Notes: a model not told the origin generated them from the sequence alone. A DNA stretch of 64,000 bases from Rhodobacter sp. (GCA_020250175.1 JADCEN010000013.1:1-64000); one strand, 5' to 3'. Shown: positions 36,711 to 48,801, numbered from the stretch's first letter. Numbers and translations are program-made.

Positions 36711-37756
36711 CCGCCGACCCCGATGTAACGCCTGCCATAGCGCTGCGACAGGCCGGTCAGAATCTCATATCCGATCGTGCCGGCAGTTTCGGCCAGATCA
36801 TCAACCGACTGGTGCGGGCCGATGATGTCCAGCCGGTCCGGAATTTCGGGCAGGTGGGTGATGTCCGCGGTGATAAGATCCATCGACACACGGCCCACCA
36901 CGGGGCAGGGGCTGTCAGCATACCACAGCACAGCGGCGTCCGACAGCGTGCGCATCAAGCCGTCGGCATAGCCCGCGTTCACCGTGGCCAGGGTGGTGAT
37001 CGTCTCGGCCATCCAGGTGCCGCCGTATCCCACTGTTTCCCCGGGGGCCACCTCGCGGATCTGGATCACCGGCAAAGACAGGCTCAGCACAGGCTGGCCT
37101 GCGTCAAAGGGGCGGCATCCGTACAGGCCGATGCCGGGGCGCGTCAGTTCAAAGTGATAGTCTGGCCCCAGCAGGATGCCCCCGGTCGCCGAAAGCGACC
37201 GCGGCACGCCGGTGCCGTCGGTCAGGGCATGAAATTCGGCCAGCTGGGCGGCATTCATCGGATGGTCGGGGGCATCGGCGCAGGCCAGATGCGACATCAG
37301 GAATTCCGGGCGCGCGGCCAGCAGGATGCCCGAGGCCGCTTCCCACTCTGCCGCCTCAAGACCCAGGCGGTTCATCCCTGTGTCGATATGCACGGCAAAG
37401 GGATGATCGGGCAGGGCTTCGAAATGCCGCGTGAACTGATCGATCGAATTCAGGACCGGCGTCAGCTCAAGATCCTGCATCATTTCGGTGTCGCCGGGCA
37501 TATGGCCCGACAGCACGCAGATCTGCGGCCCCGGCCCAAGCGTCTGGCGCAGCAGGGCCCCTTCTTCGGCGATGGCCACGAAGAACCGTCGCGCCCCTGC
37601 CGTGGCCAGCGCGCGACCGACCCGGCGCGTGCCCAGCCCATAGGCATCGGCCTTTATCACGGCCGCTGTCTGGGTGGCAGCATCCGACATCCGGTCCAGC
37701 GCGCGCCAGTTTGCGGCGACGGCGTCAAGGTCGATGGAAAGGGTTGCGGATGCCAT
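36707..37756 (-). CDS. alr: Alanine racemase
   Basis: PLP enzyme making D-alanine for peptidoglycan. The 349-residue protein has the PLP lysine in VIKADAYGLG near residue 34, HIDTGMNRLGLE near 123 and the catalytic tyrosine in VNAGYADGLMR near 245. ATG 37756 starts the barrel domain; the frame is open upstream in what is non-coding sequence between dnaB and alr. Confidence 0.95.
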   Translation of the reverse strand: MASATLSIDLDAVAANWRALDRMSDAATQTAAVIKADAYGLGTRRVGRALATAGARRFFVAIAEEGALLRQTLGPGPQICVLSGHMPGDTEMMQDLELTPVLNSIDQFTRHFEALPDHPFAVHIDTGMNRLGLEAAEWEAASGILLAARPEFLMSHLACADAPDHPMNAAQLAEFHALTDGTGVPRSLSATGGILLGPDYHFELTRPGIGLYGCRPFDAGQPVLSLSLPVIQIREVAPGETVGYGGTWMAETITTLATVNAGYADGLMRTLSDAAVLWYADSPCPVVGRVSMDLITADITHLPEIPDRLDIIGPHQSVDDLAETAGTIGYEILTGLSQRYGRRYIGVGG

Positions 37757-37916
37757 ATTGCCACGTGTTTTGACAGGTGGGCAGAAGACGTCAAGTGGAA
37801 AGCTGGTCAGGCTGGGCAGGACATGTGTCCGGCGATCTGCCGGGTGGTCCGCTTCTCTGCGGCCCCGGACCTGTCCGCTTTCCCGCACCCTTTGCGCGCG
37901 GTCGTGGCAAAGGGGG

Positions 37917-39407
37917 TCAGAAACCGTCAGCCCCGCCCTGCTGCCAGGGTTTTGCCAGATTGCCAAAGCGGGTGAAGCGCCCTTCGAAACTGAGCTCCAC
38001 CGTGCCGATGGGGCCGTGGCGCTGCTTGCCGATGATGACCTCGGCCTTGCCATGCACCTGTTCCATAACCTGCTGCCACTGCGCCATCTTTTCCAGCTCG
38101 TGGTCGCCGGGTTTCTCGCGCTCTTTGTAGTATTCGTCGCGATACACGAACATCACCACATCGGCATCCTGTTCGATCGAGCCGGATTCGCGCAGGTCGG
38201 CCAGCTGGGGGCGTTTGTCTTCGCGGTTCTCCACCGCCCGCGACAACTGGCTGAGTGCGATCACCGGGATATCAAGTTCCTTGGCTATGGCCTTCAGTCC
38301 TTGCGTGATCTCGGAGACTTCCAGCACCCGGTTTTCCTTCGAGGTGCCCTTGAGAAGCTGCAGATAATCGACGATCAGCACGTCAAGGCCATGGGTCCGC
38401 TTCAGGCGGCGGGCGCGGGCTGCAACCTGGCTGATCGGCAGTGCCGGCGTGTCATCGATATACAGGGGGCAGGATTCCAGCGCCTTGGCGGCTTCGACAA
38501 AGCGGCGGAACTCGGCCTCGGTCATGTCACCGCGCCGGATCTGGTCCGACGGCACCTCGGAGGCTTCCGACAGGATGCGTGCGGCAAGCTGCTCGGCGCT
38601 CATCTCCAGCGAGAAAAAGCCGACGACACCGCCTGAAACCGCGCCTTCGGTTCCGTCGGGCAGGCGGCCGCGCCGGTGCGCCCTGGCGATGGCGAAGGCG
38701 ATATTGGTGGCCAGCGAGGTCTTGCCCATCGATGGGCGGCCGGCCAGGATCAGCAGGTCTGACGGGTGCAGGCCGCCCAGTTTTCTGTCGAGGTCGATCA
38801 GGCCCGTGGAAATGCCCGCGAGGCCCCCGTCGCGCTGATAGGCGGCATTCGCCACATTCACCGCATCGGTTACCGCCTTGAGAAAGCTTTGAAATCCGCG
38901 CTCGGCAATGCCCTGTTCGCCCAGCTTGTACAGGCGCTGTTCCGCCTCGATGATCTGTTCGCGCGGTTCGCTTTCGACATCGACCTTTGCGGCACGTGCC
39001 GAAATGTCGCGCCCCAGCGCGATCAGTTCGCGCCGCACCGCCAGATCATAGACCATCTGGGCATAATCGCGCGCCGCAAAGGCCGAAATCGCCGCCCCGG
39101 CCAGACGGGCAAGGTAGGACGGACCGCCCAACTCGCGCAGCCCCGGGTCATCTTCCAGAAAGGCCTTCAGCGTGACCGGAGAGGCAAGCGTGTTCTTCTG
39201 GATGCGCGCGGCGGCAATCTCGAAAATCCGGGCATGGACCGGGTCGAAGAAGTGCTCGGCCCGCACCAGTGCTGCGATACGGTCATAGACATCGTTGTTG
39301 GTCAGGATCACGCCAAGCAACTGCTGCTCGGCCTCGATGTTATGGGGCAGGATGTCGGACCCGGTCGCCACCGGCACGGTCGGACGGATCGACGCCACTT
39401 CATTCAT
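37917..39407 (-). CDS. dnaB: Replicative DNA helicase DnaB
   Basis: Ring helicase of the replication fork. The 496-residue protein has the N-terminal DnaB domain (PHNIEAEQQLLGVILTNN near residue 21) and a RecA-like C-terminal domain with Walker A AGRPSMGKTSLATN near residue 216, Walker B VLIVDYLQLL near 335 and QLADLRESGSIEQDADVV near 395. No intein is present. It is monocistronic by spacing, with 257 bp to pyrE upstream. Confidence 0.97.
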   Translation of the reverse strand: MNEVASIRPTVPVATGSDILPHNIEAEQQLLGVILTNNDVYDRIAALVRAEHFFDPVHARIFEIAAARIQKNTLASPVTLKAFLEDDPGLRELGGPSYLARLAGAAISAFAARDYAQMVYDLAVRRELIALGRDISARAAKVDVESEPREQIIEAEQRLYKLGEQGIAERGFQSFLKAVTDAVNVANAAYQRDGGLAGISTGLIDLDRKLGGLHPSDLLILAGRPSMGKTSLATNIAFAIARAHRRGRLPDGTEGAVSGGVVGFFSLEMSAEQLAARILSEASEVPSDQIRRGDMTEAEFRRFVEAAKALESCPLYIDDTPALPISQVAARARRLKRTHGLDVLIVDYLQLLKGTSKENRVLEVSEITQGLKAIAKELDIPVIALSQLSRAVENREDKRPQLADLRESGSIEQDADVVMFVYRDEYYKEREKPGDHELEKMAQWQQVMEQVHGKAEVIIGKQRHGPIGTVELSFEGRFTRFGNLAKPWQQGGADGF

Positions 39408-39664
39408 CGCTGCTTTCCCCCTGTTGCGCCCGGTTCACCCCGGGTCTGACCCAGGGTGTGATGCGCGGTCCGGATCGGTTTGGCAATCTGGATAAGTCCG
39501 GGGATAACCGGCCCGGAAACCGGACCATAACCCGGAACACGGCCCGATGCCACCAGATGTTGCGGCTGCTGATTCACCAAACGCAAGTTGTGCCGCGAAT
39601 CGCCGGGCTCTGCCTGCGGCAGGCTGTGGCCGCTGCCGCAGCGCCTTTCCGGCCATCGGCGGTG

Positions 39665-40345
39665 TCACGCCCCGCCGCGCGCCGCCTGCCAGGCGCGCGG
39701 GTTGTTCAGGAACGCCTCGGCTTCGGTCAGCGCGGCCGCATCGAATGCGCGGGTGCGACGGGCTTCGGCCAGAACGTCATGCCAGGTGCAGAGATGATGA
39801 AGGCTGACGCCGTGGTCGGCCAGCCGCTGTTCCGTTTCCGGAAAGATGCCATAGAAGAAGATCACGGCAGTATGCGCACAGGTGGCCCCCGTTTCGCGGA
39901 TCGCATCGACAAAGCTGATCTTCGATCCGCCGTCGGTCGTCAGGTCTTCCACCAGCAGCACACGTTGCCCTTCGGTCATCACGCCTTCGATGCGGGCGTT
40001 GCGCCCGTAACCTTTGGGTTTCTTGCGCACATAGGTCATCGGCAGGGCAAGACGTTCCGCGATTAGGGCCGCAAAGGGAATGCCGGCGGTTTCCCCCCCG
40101 GCGATGCTGTCGAATGCCTCGAACCCGGCGTCACGCAGCACCGTCAGGGTCAGGAAATCCATCAGGGCAGAGCGGATGCGCGGATAGCTGATCAGCTTTC
40201 GGCAATCGATATAGGCCGGTGATGGCAGACCCGAGGCCAGCGTGAACGGGGTGTCCGCATTGAAATGCACCGCCCTGATCTCCAGCAGCATCTGCGCCGT
40301 CAGCCGGGCGATGTCTTCCTTGGCGGGAAAGGTGGCGGGGATCAT
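39665..40345 (-). CDS. pyrE: Orotate phosphoribosyltransferase
   Basis: Converts orotate and PRPP to orotidine 5'-phosphate in pyrimidine synthesis. The 226-residue type I PRTase shows the PRPP-binding [20 protein letters not shown] near residue 123 and the flexible-loop lysines in [12 protein letters not shown] near 105. Its start is 21 bp after pyrC, so the two pyrimidine genes form an operon. Confidence 0.96.
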   Translation of the reverse strand: MIPATFPAKEDIARLTAQMLLEIRAVHFNADTPFTLASGLPSPAYIDCRKLISYPRIRSALMDFLTLTVLRDAGFEAFDSIAGGETAGIPFAALIAERLALPMTYVRKKPKGYGRNARIEGVMTEGQRVLLVEDLTTDGGSKISFVDAIRETGATCAHTAVIFFYGIFPETEQRLADHGVSLHHLCTWHDVLAEARRTRAFDAAALTEAEAFLNNPRAWQAARGGA

Positions 40346-40366
40346 GGCGGGGGGGTCCTGCGGGGG

Positions 40367-41407
40367 TCAGGGTTCAACATGCCAATGCACGGCACAGCCG
40401 GGGTCGAAGACGGTCACGGGACCGGCGGCAGTCTCGATCTTTGCGGGCCAGGTGACGGCATCGCCCTTGACCAGGGTCAGGGTTCCGGCGTTGGGTGCCT
40501 TGCCGTAAAAGGCGGCACCGTTGCGGCTGGTAAAGGCCTCCAGCCGGTCCAGGGCATCGCACTCCTCGAACACATGCGCAAGAAGCGGCATGGTGTTGGT
40601 GGCGGTGAAGCAGCCGGCACAGCCGCAGGCCTGTTCCTTCATGGCGTCGGGGTGCGGTGCCGAATCGGTGCCAAGAAAGAAGCACGCCTCGCCGCTGGTG
40701 GCCGCCTTGCGCAGGGCCTGGCGGTGCGACTCGCGCTTGGCCACGGGCAGGCAGTAGTAATGCGGGCGGATGCCGCCCGCCAGGATGTGGTTGCGGTTCA
40801 GGAACAGATGATGCGTCGTGATCGTCGCCCCAAGGTCGCGGCCCCCCGACCGGGCATAGGCAACCCCCTCGGCGGTGGTGATATGCTCCATGACCACGCG
40901 CAGACCCGGTGTTGCGCGCCGGATCGGGTCCAGCACCCGGTCGATGAACACCGCCTCGCGGTCGAAGATATCGACGGCAGGATCGGTGACCTCGCCATGC
41001 ACGCAGAGCGGCAGGCCGATGTCGGCCATCTTGTCCAGCACCGGGCGGACCCGGGCAAAGTCGGCAACGCCCGAGTGCGAATTGGTGGTGGCCCCGGCGG
41101 GGTAAAGCTTAACCGCCGTCACCAGGCCATCGGCATGTGCGGCGGCGACATCGGCCGGATCGGTCGTTTCCGTCAGGTACAGCGTCATCATCGGCTGGAA
41201 GGCGGCCCCTTCCGGCAAGGCGGCGCGGATGCGGTCGCGGTAGGCGGCGGCCTGTGCTGCGGTCACAACCGGCGGCAGCAGATTCGGCATGATCAGGGCG
41301 CGCGCGAAATGCCGGGCCGATTCCGGCAGAAGCGCCCGCAGCAGGGCACCATCGCGCAGATGCAGGTGCCAGTCATCAGGGCGGACAAGGGTCAACCGCT
41401 GGGTCAT
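40367..41407 (-). CDS. pyrC: Dihydroorotase
   Basis: Cyclises carbamoyl-aspartate to dihydroorotate. The 346-residue class II dihydroorotase has metal ligands in [10 protein letters not shown] near residue 12, the carbamylated Lys in [16 protein letters not shown] near 98, HGEV near 135 and GTDSAPH near 245. ATG 41407 begins [14 protein letters not shown]. It diverges from ureD across a 215-bp region in which no regulatory motif was recognised. Confidence 0.96.
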   Translation of the reverse strand: MTQRLTLVRPDDWHLHLRDGALLRALLPESARHFARALIMPNLLPPVVTAAQAAAYRDRIRAALPEGAAFQPMMTLYLTETTDPADVAAAHADGLVTAVKLYPAGATTNSHSGVADFARVRPVLDKMADIGLPLCVHGEVTDPAVDIFDREAVFIDRVLDPIRRATPGLRVVMEHITTAEGVAYARSGGRDLGATITTHHLFLNRNHILAGGIRPHYYCLPVAKRESHRQALRKAATSGEACFFLGTDSAPHPDAMKEQACGCAGCFTATNTMPLLAHVFEECDALDRLEAFTSRNGAAFYGKAPNAGTLTLVKGDAVTWPAKIETAAGPVTVFDPGCAVHWHVEP

Positions 41408-41622
41408 GATCGCGTGGTTAGACCATCGGACATGCATTTTCCAGAGGCGAAACAGCGCCCGCCGCGATACCGCTGTTTTGCTTTGTGCCTGTGTATTGGG
41501 CTGGACCGCCCGGAAAGCGGGCGTCGGCCAAATCCGCCTGAAGCTGCCGATCGCGGGCGGTCCGGTGCGGTTGAGGGGGCGTTGCACGGACCCTAAGCTG
41601 CGGGGCAACAAGGGGGGGCGCG

Positions 41623-42453
41623 ATGCCGGAAGACGGCCTGCGGATGGACACGGCGCAGACCGGGCTGCAACGGGCAACCGGGCGCGCGCATGTCGGGCTT
41701 GCCGCGCGCGGGGCGCTGACCCGTCTGGCCGACCTGCATCAATCGGGTTCTGCCAAAGCCTTTTTGCCAAAGGTCCATGCACCGGTCCCGGAAGTTGTGT
41801 TTCTCAACACTTCGGGCGGCTTGACCGGGGGGGACAGGCTGCGGTTTTCCCTGGCCCTTGGCGACGGGGCGCAGGCGGTGGCCACCACCCAGACGGCCGA
41901 GCGCGCCTATGCCAGTTCCAGCGGGCGGGCGGTGATGGAGGTGGTGTTGTCGCTGGGGGCCGGGGCGCGGCTGGATTGGTTGCCGCAGGAGACCATCCTG
42001 TTTGACCGCTCGACCCTAGCGCGCCGGACGCGGGCCGATCTTGGCCCCGGCGCGCGGCTGATCCTGGCCGAAACCGTGGTTCTGGGCCGCGCCGCGATGG
42101 GCGAGACGGTGCAGGACCTGGTGTTTTCCGACTGGCGCGAGGTGCGCAGGCAGGGCCGCCCGCTGCTGGTCGATCCGTTGCGGATTACTGCGGCCACCCT
42201 TGCGGCAGGTCCGGCGTGCCTGAACGGCGCGCGGGCGCTGGCCACGGTAGCCCTGGTGGCGCCCGGTGCCGAAGATGCGCTGGGGGCGGTACGCGCCTGT
42301 CTGCCCGACGGGATCGAGGCGGCAGCCTCGGGCTGGGACGGCAAACTGATCGTGCGGCTGCTCGGGCCGGATCTGCTTGCGGTCAAACGGGGGGTGGCAA
42401 CGGTCCTGAACGCTTTGCGGGGCATCGCCTTGCCCCGAGTCTGGCAGATATGA
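41623..42453 (+). CDS. ureD: Urease accessory protein UreD
   Basis: Scaffold of the UreDFG complex that delivers nickel to apo-urease. The 276-residue beta-helical protein shows [16 protein letters not shown] near residue 58, [14 protein letters not shown] near 88 and [14 protein letters not shown] near 118, typical of UreD/UreH. The start could be ATG 41623 or the in-frame ATG 41644. It is the first gene of the urease locus, 7 bp before ureA. Confidence 0.94.
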   Translation: MPEDGLRMDTAQTGLQRATGRAHVGLAARGALTRLADLHQSGSAKAFLPKVHAPVPEVVFLNTSGGLTGGDRLRFSLALGDGAQAVATTQTAERAYASSSGRAVMEVVLSLGAGARLDWLPQETILFDRSTLARRTRADLGPGARLILAETVVLGRAAMGETVQDLVFSDWREVRRQGRPLLVDPLRITAATLAAGPACLNGARALATVALVAPGAEDALGAVRACLPDGIEAAASGWDGKLIVRLLGPDLLAVKRGVATVLNALRGIALPRVWQI

Positions 42454-42460
42454 GGATGCA

Positions 42461-42763
42461 ATGAACCTGACCCCCCGTGAAAAGGACAAGCTGCTGATCA
42501 GCCTGGCCGCGATAGTGGCGCGCGCGCGCCTGGCGCGCGGCGTGAAGCTTAATCATCCCGAAGCCATCGCGCTGATCACCGATTTCGTGGTGGAAGGCGC
42601 GCGCGACGGCCGGTCGGTGGCCGAGCTGATGGAAGCGGGCGCGCATGTGATTTCCGCCGATCAGTGCATGACCGGGATTGCCGAGATGATCCATGACGTT
42701 CAGGTTGAGGCGACGTTCCCGGACGGCACCAAGCTGGTCACCGTCCATCACCCGATCCGCTGA
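42461..42763 (+). CDS. ureA: Urease gamma subunit
   Basis: Smallest structural subunit of urease. The 100-residue protein matches UreA along its length: [13 protein letters not shown] at the start, [17 protein letters not shown] near residue 26, [15 protein letters not shown] near 45 and the C-terminal [14 protein letters not shown]. It lies 14 bp before ureB and is separate rather than fused, the usual proteobacterial arrangement. Confidence 0.97.
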   Translation: MNLTPREKDKLLISLAAIVARARLARGVKLNHPEAIALITDFVVEGARDGRSVAELMEAGAHVISADQCMTGIAEMIHDVQVEATFPDGTKLVTVHHPIR

Positions 42764-42777
42764 AAGGGCACAGACGC

Positions 42778-43098
42778 ATGATACCGGGCGAAATCCTTGC
42801 CGTCGAAGGCTTTATCGAGATCAATCCGGGTGTCAGGGTGGTGAAAATGCTGGTCGCCAACACCGGCGACCGTCCGGTGCAGGTGGGCAGCCATTACCAT
42901 TTTGCCGAAGCCAATCCGGCGCTTGCCTTTGATCGGGCAGAAGCCGACGGCATGCGCCTTGATCTGCCCGCGGGCACCGCGATGCGTTTCGAGCCGGGGC
43001 AGATGCGCGAGGTGCGGCTGGTGCCCTTCGGCGGGCTGCGGCGGGTTTTCGGCTTCAACAAGGCGGTCATGGGCGATCTTGACAGGAAAGGATTGTAA
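42778..43098 (+). CDS. ureB: Urease beta subunit
   Basis: Second structural subunit of urease. The 106-residue protein begins [18 protein letters not shown] and contains [21 protein letters not shown] (about residues 24-44) and the conserved [21 protein letters not shown]. In most operons ureC follows; here two other genes and a repeat element separate it from ureC by about 1.6 kb. Confidence 0.97.
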   Translation: MIPGEILAVEGFIEINPGVRVVKMLVANTGDRPVQVGSHYHFAEANPALAFDRAEADGMRLDLPAGTAMRFEPGQMREVRLVPFGGLRRVFGFNKAVMGDLDRKGL

Positions 43099-43233
43099 AC
43101 AGCGGCTGAATTGCCCTTAACCTTCTTGACGGAGTCCGGGCCGCTTGCAACGCTTGTCCCGGCGCGTCGGATACGCTTGATCTGATCCTCTTGGCTGCCG
43201 GAAGGGCGGCCACCAATATGGAAGGACTATGCC

Positions 43234-44049
43234 ATGTGCCATGCCTGTGTGATCGAGAATGTCAAAGCCACGATGCTGTCGCGGCGGTCCCTGTTCCGGG
43301 GTGCCGCCGCTGCCGGGGTCGCCAGCGTTGCGGCCGGTCTGACCGCTGCGCGCCCGGCCATGGCGCAGTCCGGCGGAAAGGTGGTTGATCTGACTCATAC
43401 CTATGACAGCGGTTTTCCCACCTTCAGCGGCACGCCCGGAATCACCTATGAGCCGGCCGTGAAATTTGCCGACTCGGGCTATCAGCTGTTCAAGCTGACG
43501 ATCTTTGAACATACCGGAACCCATATCGACACGCCGCTGCATTTCACCGCTGACGGCACCTCGGTGGATGAGCTGGACCCGCAGAACCTGGTCCTGCCCC
43601 TGGTCCTGATCGACATCAGGGACAAGGCGGCACAGGATGCCAATGCCACGCTGGACCCCGACGACATCGAAAAATGGATCAGCGCCAACGGGGCCATTCC
43701 GGCAGGCGCGCTGGTGGCGTTCAATTCGGGCTGGGCCGCCAGGGTGGGTGATCCATCCTACCGCAACACGCCGGACGGCGCATTCGCCTTTCCGGGTTTC
43801 TCCAAAGCCGCGACCGACCTGCTTGCCGAAGCGGGCGTTGCCGCAATCGGCACCGATACGCTGTCGCTCGACCCCGGCAATTCGGCGGATTTCGCGGTGC
43901 ATACTTCCTGGCTGCCCTCTGGCCGTTTCGGGATTGAAAACCTTGCCGGGCTGGACGGGGTGCCTGCCGCCGGGGCCACGGTCTTTGTGGGCGCGCCAAA
44001 GCACCGGGGCGGCACGGGTGGACCGGCGCGCGTGCTGGCGGTGATCTGA
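43234..44049 (+). CDS. Tat-exported cyclase / kynurenine formamidase-like metal hydrolase
   Basis: A 271-residue protein with a twin-arginine signal (SRRSLFRGAAAAGVAS, residues 16-31, then an Ala-rich stretch ending AMAQS) and a cyclase-family domain with the metal-binding HTGTHIDTPLHF near residue 105. Family members hydrolyse amides or cyclic amides using Zn or Mn. The N-terminus MCHACVIENVK before the Tat motif contains a CxxC. It sits between ureB and ureC; a periplasmic amide hydrolase releasing urea or an ammonia source is a contextual guess only. Confidence 0.85.
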   Translation: MCHACVIENVKATMLSRRSLFRGAAAAGVASVAAGLTAARPAMAQSGGKVVDLTHTYDSGFPTFSGTPGITYEPAVKFADSGYQLFKLTIFEHTGTHIDTPLHFTADGTSVDELDPQNLVLPLVLIDIRDKAAQDANATLDPDDIEKWISANGAIPAGALVAFNSGWAARVGDPSYRNTPDGAFAFPGFSKAATDLLAEAGVAAIGTDTLSLDPGNSADFAVHTSWLPSGRFGIENLAGLDGVPAAGATVFVGAPKHRGGTGGPARVLAVI

Positions 44050-44444
44050 TGGCAGTTGTTCCGATCCTGCCGGATGAGGCGGCGGGGGCCGATGCCCTTG
44101 CCGTTTTCGCGGAGATCCGGGCGGCGCGGGGCAGCGATTACATCAACAACTTCTGGCGCGCGCTGGCTGCCGACCCCGGCCTGCTGCGCGCCACCTGGGA
44201 CCGGTTGCAGCAGGTGATGGGGCCGGGCACGCTGGATCCTTTGACCAAAGAGCTGATCTACATCGCCGTGTCGGTGACGAATGGCTGCGGTTACTGCATC
44301 CATTCCCACACCGCCGCCGCCCGCGCCAAGGGCCTGACCGAGGCGCAGCATACCGAGGCGCTGGCGGTGATCGCCATGGCTGCCCAGACCAACGCGCTGG
44401 CCACCGCCCTTGGGGTGGAGGTGGATGAAAGGTTCCGGGTGTGA
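44049..44444 (+). CDS. Carboxymuconolactone decarboxylase / AhpD-like protein
   Basis: A 131-residue all-helical CMD-family protein with the AhpD-type redox motif GCGYCIHSHTAAA near residue 78 (CxxC followed by His). Such proteins act as alkylhydroperoxidase partners or as small decarboxylases. It overlaps the cyclase-family gene by one base (TGATG), so the two are probably co-expressed, and both are placed inside the urease gene series. Function here unknown. Confidence 0.85.
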   Translation: MAVVPILPDEAAGADALAVFAEIRAARGSDYINNFWRALAADPGLLRATWDRLQQVMGPGTLDPLTKELIYIAVSVTNGCGYCIHSHTAAARAKGLTEAQHTEALAVIAMAAQTNALATALGVEVDERFRV

Positions 44445-44497
44445 AGGCTTGGGAAGGCCGCCGAGATTTGGTGCGCTACGGTGCAACACGCGTTTTG

Positions 44498-44705
44498 CCT
44501 GATTTGTCCGTCGACAAATCAGGCCGCGCCTGCCTGCCCCTTGGCAGGCGCGTTCCGCGCCCGCCCAGGCAGGCGCGATCGGATTTACCAGCCATATCCC
44601 AGGACCAACCCCCCTTGCCCTGCGGCTTGCGCCTTCGGGCGTTGGGCCGGGCCACGCTCCACCGGAGCGTGACCCTATCGGTCCGGGCGCAAGGTTGGAG
44701 CGCTA
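44498..44705 (+). repeat. Structured intergenic element, left copy flanking ureC
   Basis: It starts with an 11-bp stem CCTGATTTGTC/GACAAATCAGG with a CGTC loop (44498-44523), then a 10-bp stem CGCGCCTGCC/GGCAGGCGCG (44525-44552), a second CAGGCAGGCGCG block, a CTGCGGCTTGCGCCTTCGG block and a CACGCTCC/GGAGCGTG hairpin. The same series occurs in reverse orientation at 46531-46721. It occupies the space before ureC, whose ribosome-binding site AAAGGAGG lies beyond it. Confidence 0.85.
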
Positions 44706-44733
44706 AGCGCGAAGACCCCAAAAGGAGGTTCTG

Positions 44734-46443
<1,710 letters not shown>

Positions 46444-46530
46444 AGCGGGAGGGGGCAGCCCGTCAGCGATGCTGCGCCCAACTTGCCGTTCCACTGCCAA
46501 AGCGCGATGAGTTTAAGTCGGTGCGGCCAG

Positions 46531-46721
46531 AGGACCCGGCAAACGAACCTCCGGGGGAGGTTCGCAGGGTCCGATTGCCGAAGGGCGCAAGCCCGCAGGC
46601 AAGGGATTATCCGCTTGCCCGGACGCACCGAAATCCGGTCGCGCCTGCCTGGGCTGGCGCGGAATCGCGCCTGCCAAAGGGCAGGCAGGCGCGGTCGGAT
46701 TTGTCGACGGACAAATCCGAC
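46531..46721 (-). repeat. Structured intergenic element, right copy flanking ureC (inverted)
   Basis: Read on the minus strand it begins with a 12-bp stem GTCGGATTTGTC/GACAAATCCGAC with a CGTC loop (46694-46721), then CGCGCCTGCC/GGCAGGCGCG, a second CAGGCAGGCGCG block, a CTTGCGCCCTTCGG block and a CGAACCTCC/GGAGGTTCG hairpin (near 46543-46564). It matches the left copy block by block, and stems differ by paired changes. The rest of the 508-bp gap (46444-46951) between ureC and ureE has no supported gene; a 35-codon frame at 46756-46863 is noted but unsupported. Confidence 0.85.
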
Positions 46722-46951
46722 AAGAAAGGCCGTCTTCAGCTGGCTGAATTGGGTTATGTTTGAGGTTTCTCTTTTCAGAGACGTAAGTGTACCGGCGGAA
46801 GAGGGCTCGCACGTGACTCCGGTGGCACTTTGGAAGGCTCTGACCAAGGAATATCATCCGTAAGGTGCGGGCTTGCCTGCAATCGGACTGTCACACCAAC
46901 GGCAGTCGCGCTACGCTTTGCGCGACCTGCGTCTGCCTTTGAGGAGTTGCC

Positions 46952-47500
46952 ATGACCGACCTTCCCCTTGCCCATACCCTGCACCGCAAAGGCACATGGT
47001 CCGGTGCCGCAGACTGGGTGACGCTGGGCTATGACGCGCGCATCCTGCGCCGCCGCCGCCTGGTCACGTCCGGCGGTACCGCTTTTCTGGTGGACCTGCC
47101 TGAGACAACAAGTCTCGACCATGGCGATGCGCTCGAACTGGCGGATGGCCGCCTGGTTGAGGTTGTGGCGGCGGCAGAGCCGGTGCTGGTGGTCACTGGG
47201 GACCTGCCGCGCATTGCCTGGCATATCGGCAACCGCCACACCCCCTGCCAGATCGAAGACAAACGCCTGCTGATCCGCCGCGATCACGTGCTGGAAGCGA
47301 TGCTGCGCCAGCTGGGGGCGGGCGTGACCGAAGCAACGGAACCCTTCACGCCCGAAGGCGGGGCTTACGGGTATGGCCGGACCATGGGGCACGACCATGG
47401 TGATGCGGGGCATGGGCATTCGCATGCCCATGTCCATGTGCATCATCACGGCGGGCATACCCACCCCGACGACCCCGAGCACGGGCAAGAACCGGAATGA
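46952..47500 (+). CDS. ureE: Urease accessory protein UreE
   Basis: Nickel metallochaperone that hands Ni to UreG/urease. The 182-residue protein has the UreE fold with GNRHTPCQIEDKRLLI near residue 92 and a histidine-rich C-terminal tail (from about residue 148, with HDHGDAGHGHSHAHVHVHHH) for nickel storage. GAGGAG precedes the ATG. Its stop overlaps ureF (ATGA). Confidence 0.95.
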   Translation: MTDLPLAHTLHRKGTWSGAADWVTLGYDARILRRRRLVTSGGTAFLVDLPETTSLDHGDALELADGRLVEVVAAAEPVLVVTGDLPRIAWHIGNRHTPCQIEDKRLLIRRDHVLEAMLRQLGAGVTEATEPFTPEGGAYGYGRTMGHDHGDAGHGHSHAHVHVHHHGGHTHPDDPEHGQEPE

Positions 47501-48135
47501 CCGACACCGCCCTGCTGTCATTGGTGCAATGGCTGTCGCCTGCCTTTCCGACCGGCGGCTATGCATTTTCCCATGGGTTGGAATGGGCGGTTTGGGCAGG
47601 GGACGTGACCACGGCGGCGCAGTTGCAGATATGGATCGGTGCAGTGCTGACCGAAGGCGCGGGGCGGACCGATGCCATCCTGTTGGCACAGGCGCTGCGC
47701 CCCGATGCTGACCTGCCGGCTTTGGCCGCTTTGGCCGGGGCGCTGGCGGCATCGCGCGAGCGGCTGACGGAAACGCTGGATCAGGGGCGCGCACTGGCGA
47801 CGACGGTCGCGGCCCTGACCGGGCGCGACCTGGCCCCCATGCCCTATCCGGTGGCGCTGGGGGCGGCAGCGCGCCCCCTGGGCCTGCCGGTGGGGCGGGT
47901 GGTGGCGCTGTATCTGCATACGTTCACGTCAAATCTGGTGCAGGCGGGCGTGCGCTTTGTTCCGCTGGGCCAGACCGAAGGGCAGGCGGTGCTGGCAGCG
48001 CTGCACCCGCTGATTGACCGTGCAGCGGCGGAGGCGGCGGATGCGGATCTGGACCGGATCGGATCGGGTGCGTTCCGCAGCGATCTGGCCGCGATGCGGC
48101 ACGAAACCATGGATGTAAGGATTTTCAGAACATGA
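47497..48135 (+). CDS. ureF: Urease accessory protein UreF
   Basis: Component of the UreDFG activation complex that couples UreG GTP hydrolysis to nickel insertion. The 212-residue helical protein begins with the typical [26 protein letters not shown] and has [19 protein letters not shown] near residue 146. It overlaps both ureE and ureG by four bases, so ureEFG are translationally coupled. Confidence 0.95.
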   Translation: MTDTALLSLVQWLSPAFPTGGYAFSHGLEWAVWAGDVTTAAQLQIWIGAVLTEGAGRTDAILLAQALRPDADLPALAALAGALAASRERLTETLDQGRALATTVAALTGRDLAPMPYPVALGAAARPLGLPVGRVVALYLHTFTSNLVQAGVRFVPLGQTEGQAVLAALHPLIDRAAAEAADADLDRIGSGAFRSDLAAMRHETMDVRIFRT

Positions 48136-48743
48136 CATCCCCGAACGGCCCGCTGCGCGTGGGCATCGGCGGCCCGGTGGGGGCCGGCAAGACCACCCTG
48201 ACCGAACAGCTGTGCCGCGCGCTGCGCGACGACTTTTCAGTCGCCGTGATCACCAATGACATCTACACGCGCGAGGATGCCGATTACCTGATGCGCGTGC
48301 AGGCCCTGCCTTTGGAGCGTATCCGGGGCGTGGAGACCGGCGGCTGCCCGCATACCGCGATCCGCGAAGACGCCAGCATCAATCTGGCCGCCGTGGCCGA
48401 TCTGAAGCGCGCCTTCCCCGATCTGGACGTGATCCTGATCGAAAGCGGCGGTGACAATCTGGCCGCAACCTTCAGCCCGGAACTGGCGGACCTGTCGATC
48501 TATGTCATCGACACCGCCGCAGGCCAGGACATTCCGCGCAAGCGCGGGCCGGGGGTCACGCGGTCTGACCTGCTGGTGATCAACAAGATCGATCTGGCCC
48601 CTTACGTCGGTGTTGATCCGGCCCTGCTGGAACGCGATGCCAGAACCGCCCGGGGGGCGCGCCCCTATGTCATGGCCAGTCTGAGGACGGGCAAGGGCGT
48701 GGCAGAGGTGGTGGATTTCCTGCGCCGGGACGGGGGGCTGTAG
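48132..48743 (+). CDS. ureG: Urease accessory GTPase UreG
   Basis: SIMIBI-class GTPase providing energy for urease nickel insertion. The 203-residue protein has the P-loop [17 protein letters not shown] at residues 11-27, the nickel-binding CPH motif in [15 protein letters not shown] near 72, [17 protein letters not shown] near 101 and the base-recognition [11 protein letters not shown] near 150. It is the last gene of the urease locus; the next gene is convergent. Confidence 0.97.
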   Translation: MTSPNGPLRVGIGGPVGAGKTTLTEQLCRALRDDFSVAVITNDIYTREDADYLMRVQALPLERIRGVETGGCPHTAIREDASINLAAVADLKRAFPDLDVILIESGGDNLAATFSPELADLSIYVIDTAAGQDIPRKRGPGVTRSDLLVINKIDLAPYVGVDPALLERDARTARGARPYVMASLRTGKGVAEVVDFLRRDGGL

Positions 48744-48801
48744 GGCAGGGAAGGGGAACGAGGGGTCGGGTCTTTGCGTTTCCCAGGTCACAGGGAAGAC
48801 G

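Noticed and set aside
41408-41622. Sigma-54/NtrC promoter for ureD
   Set aside because: GG and GC dinucleotides are present but not at the required 10-bp spacing, and no NtrC palindrome was found.
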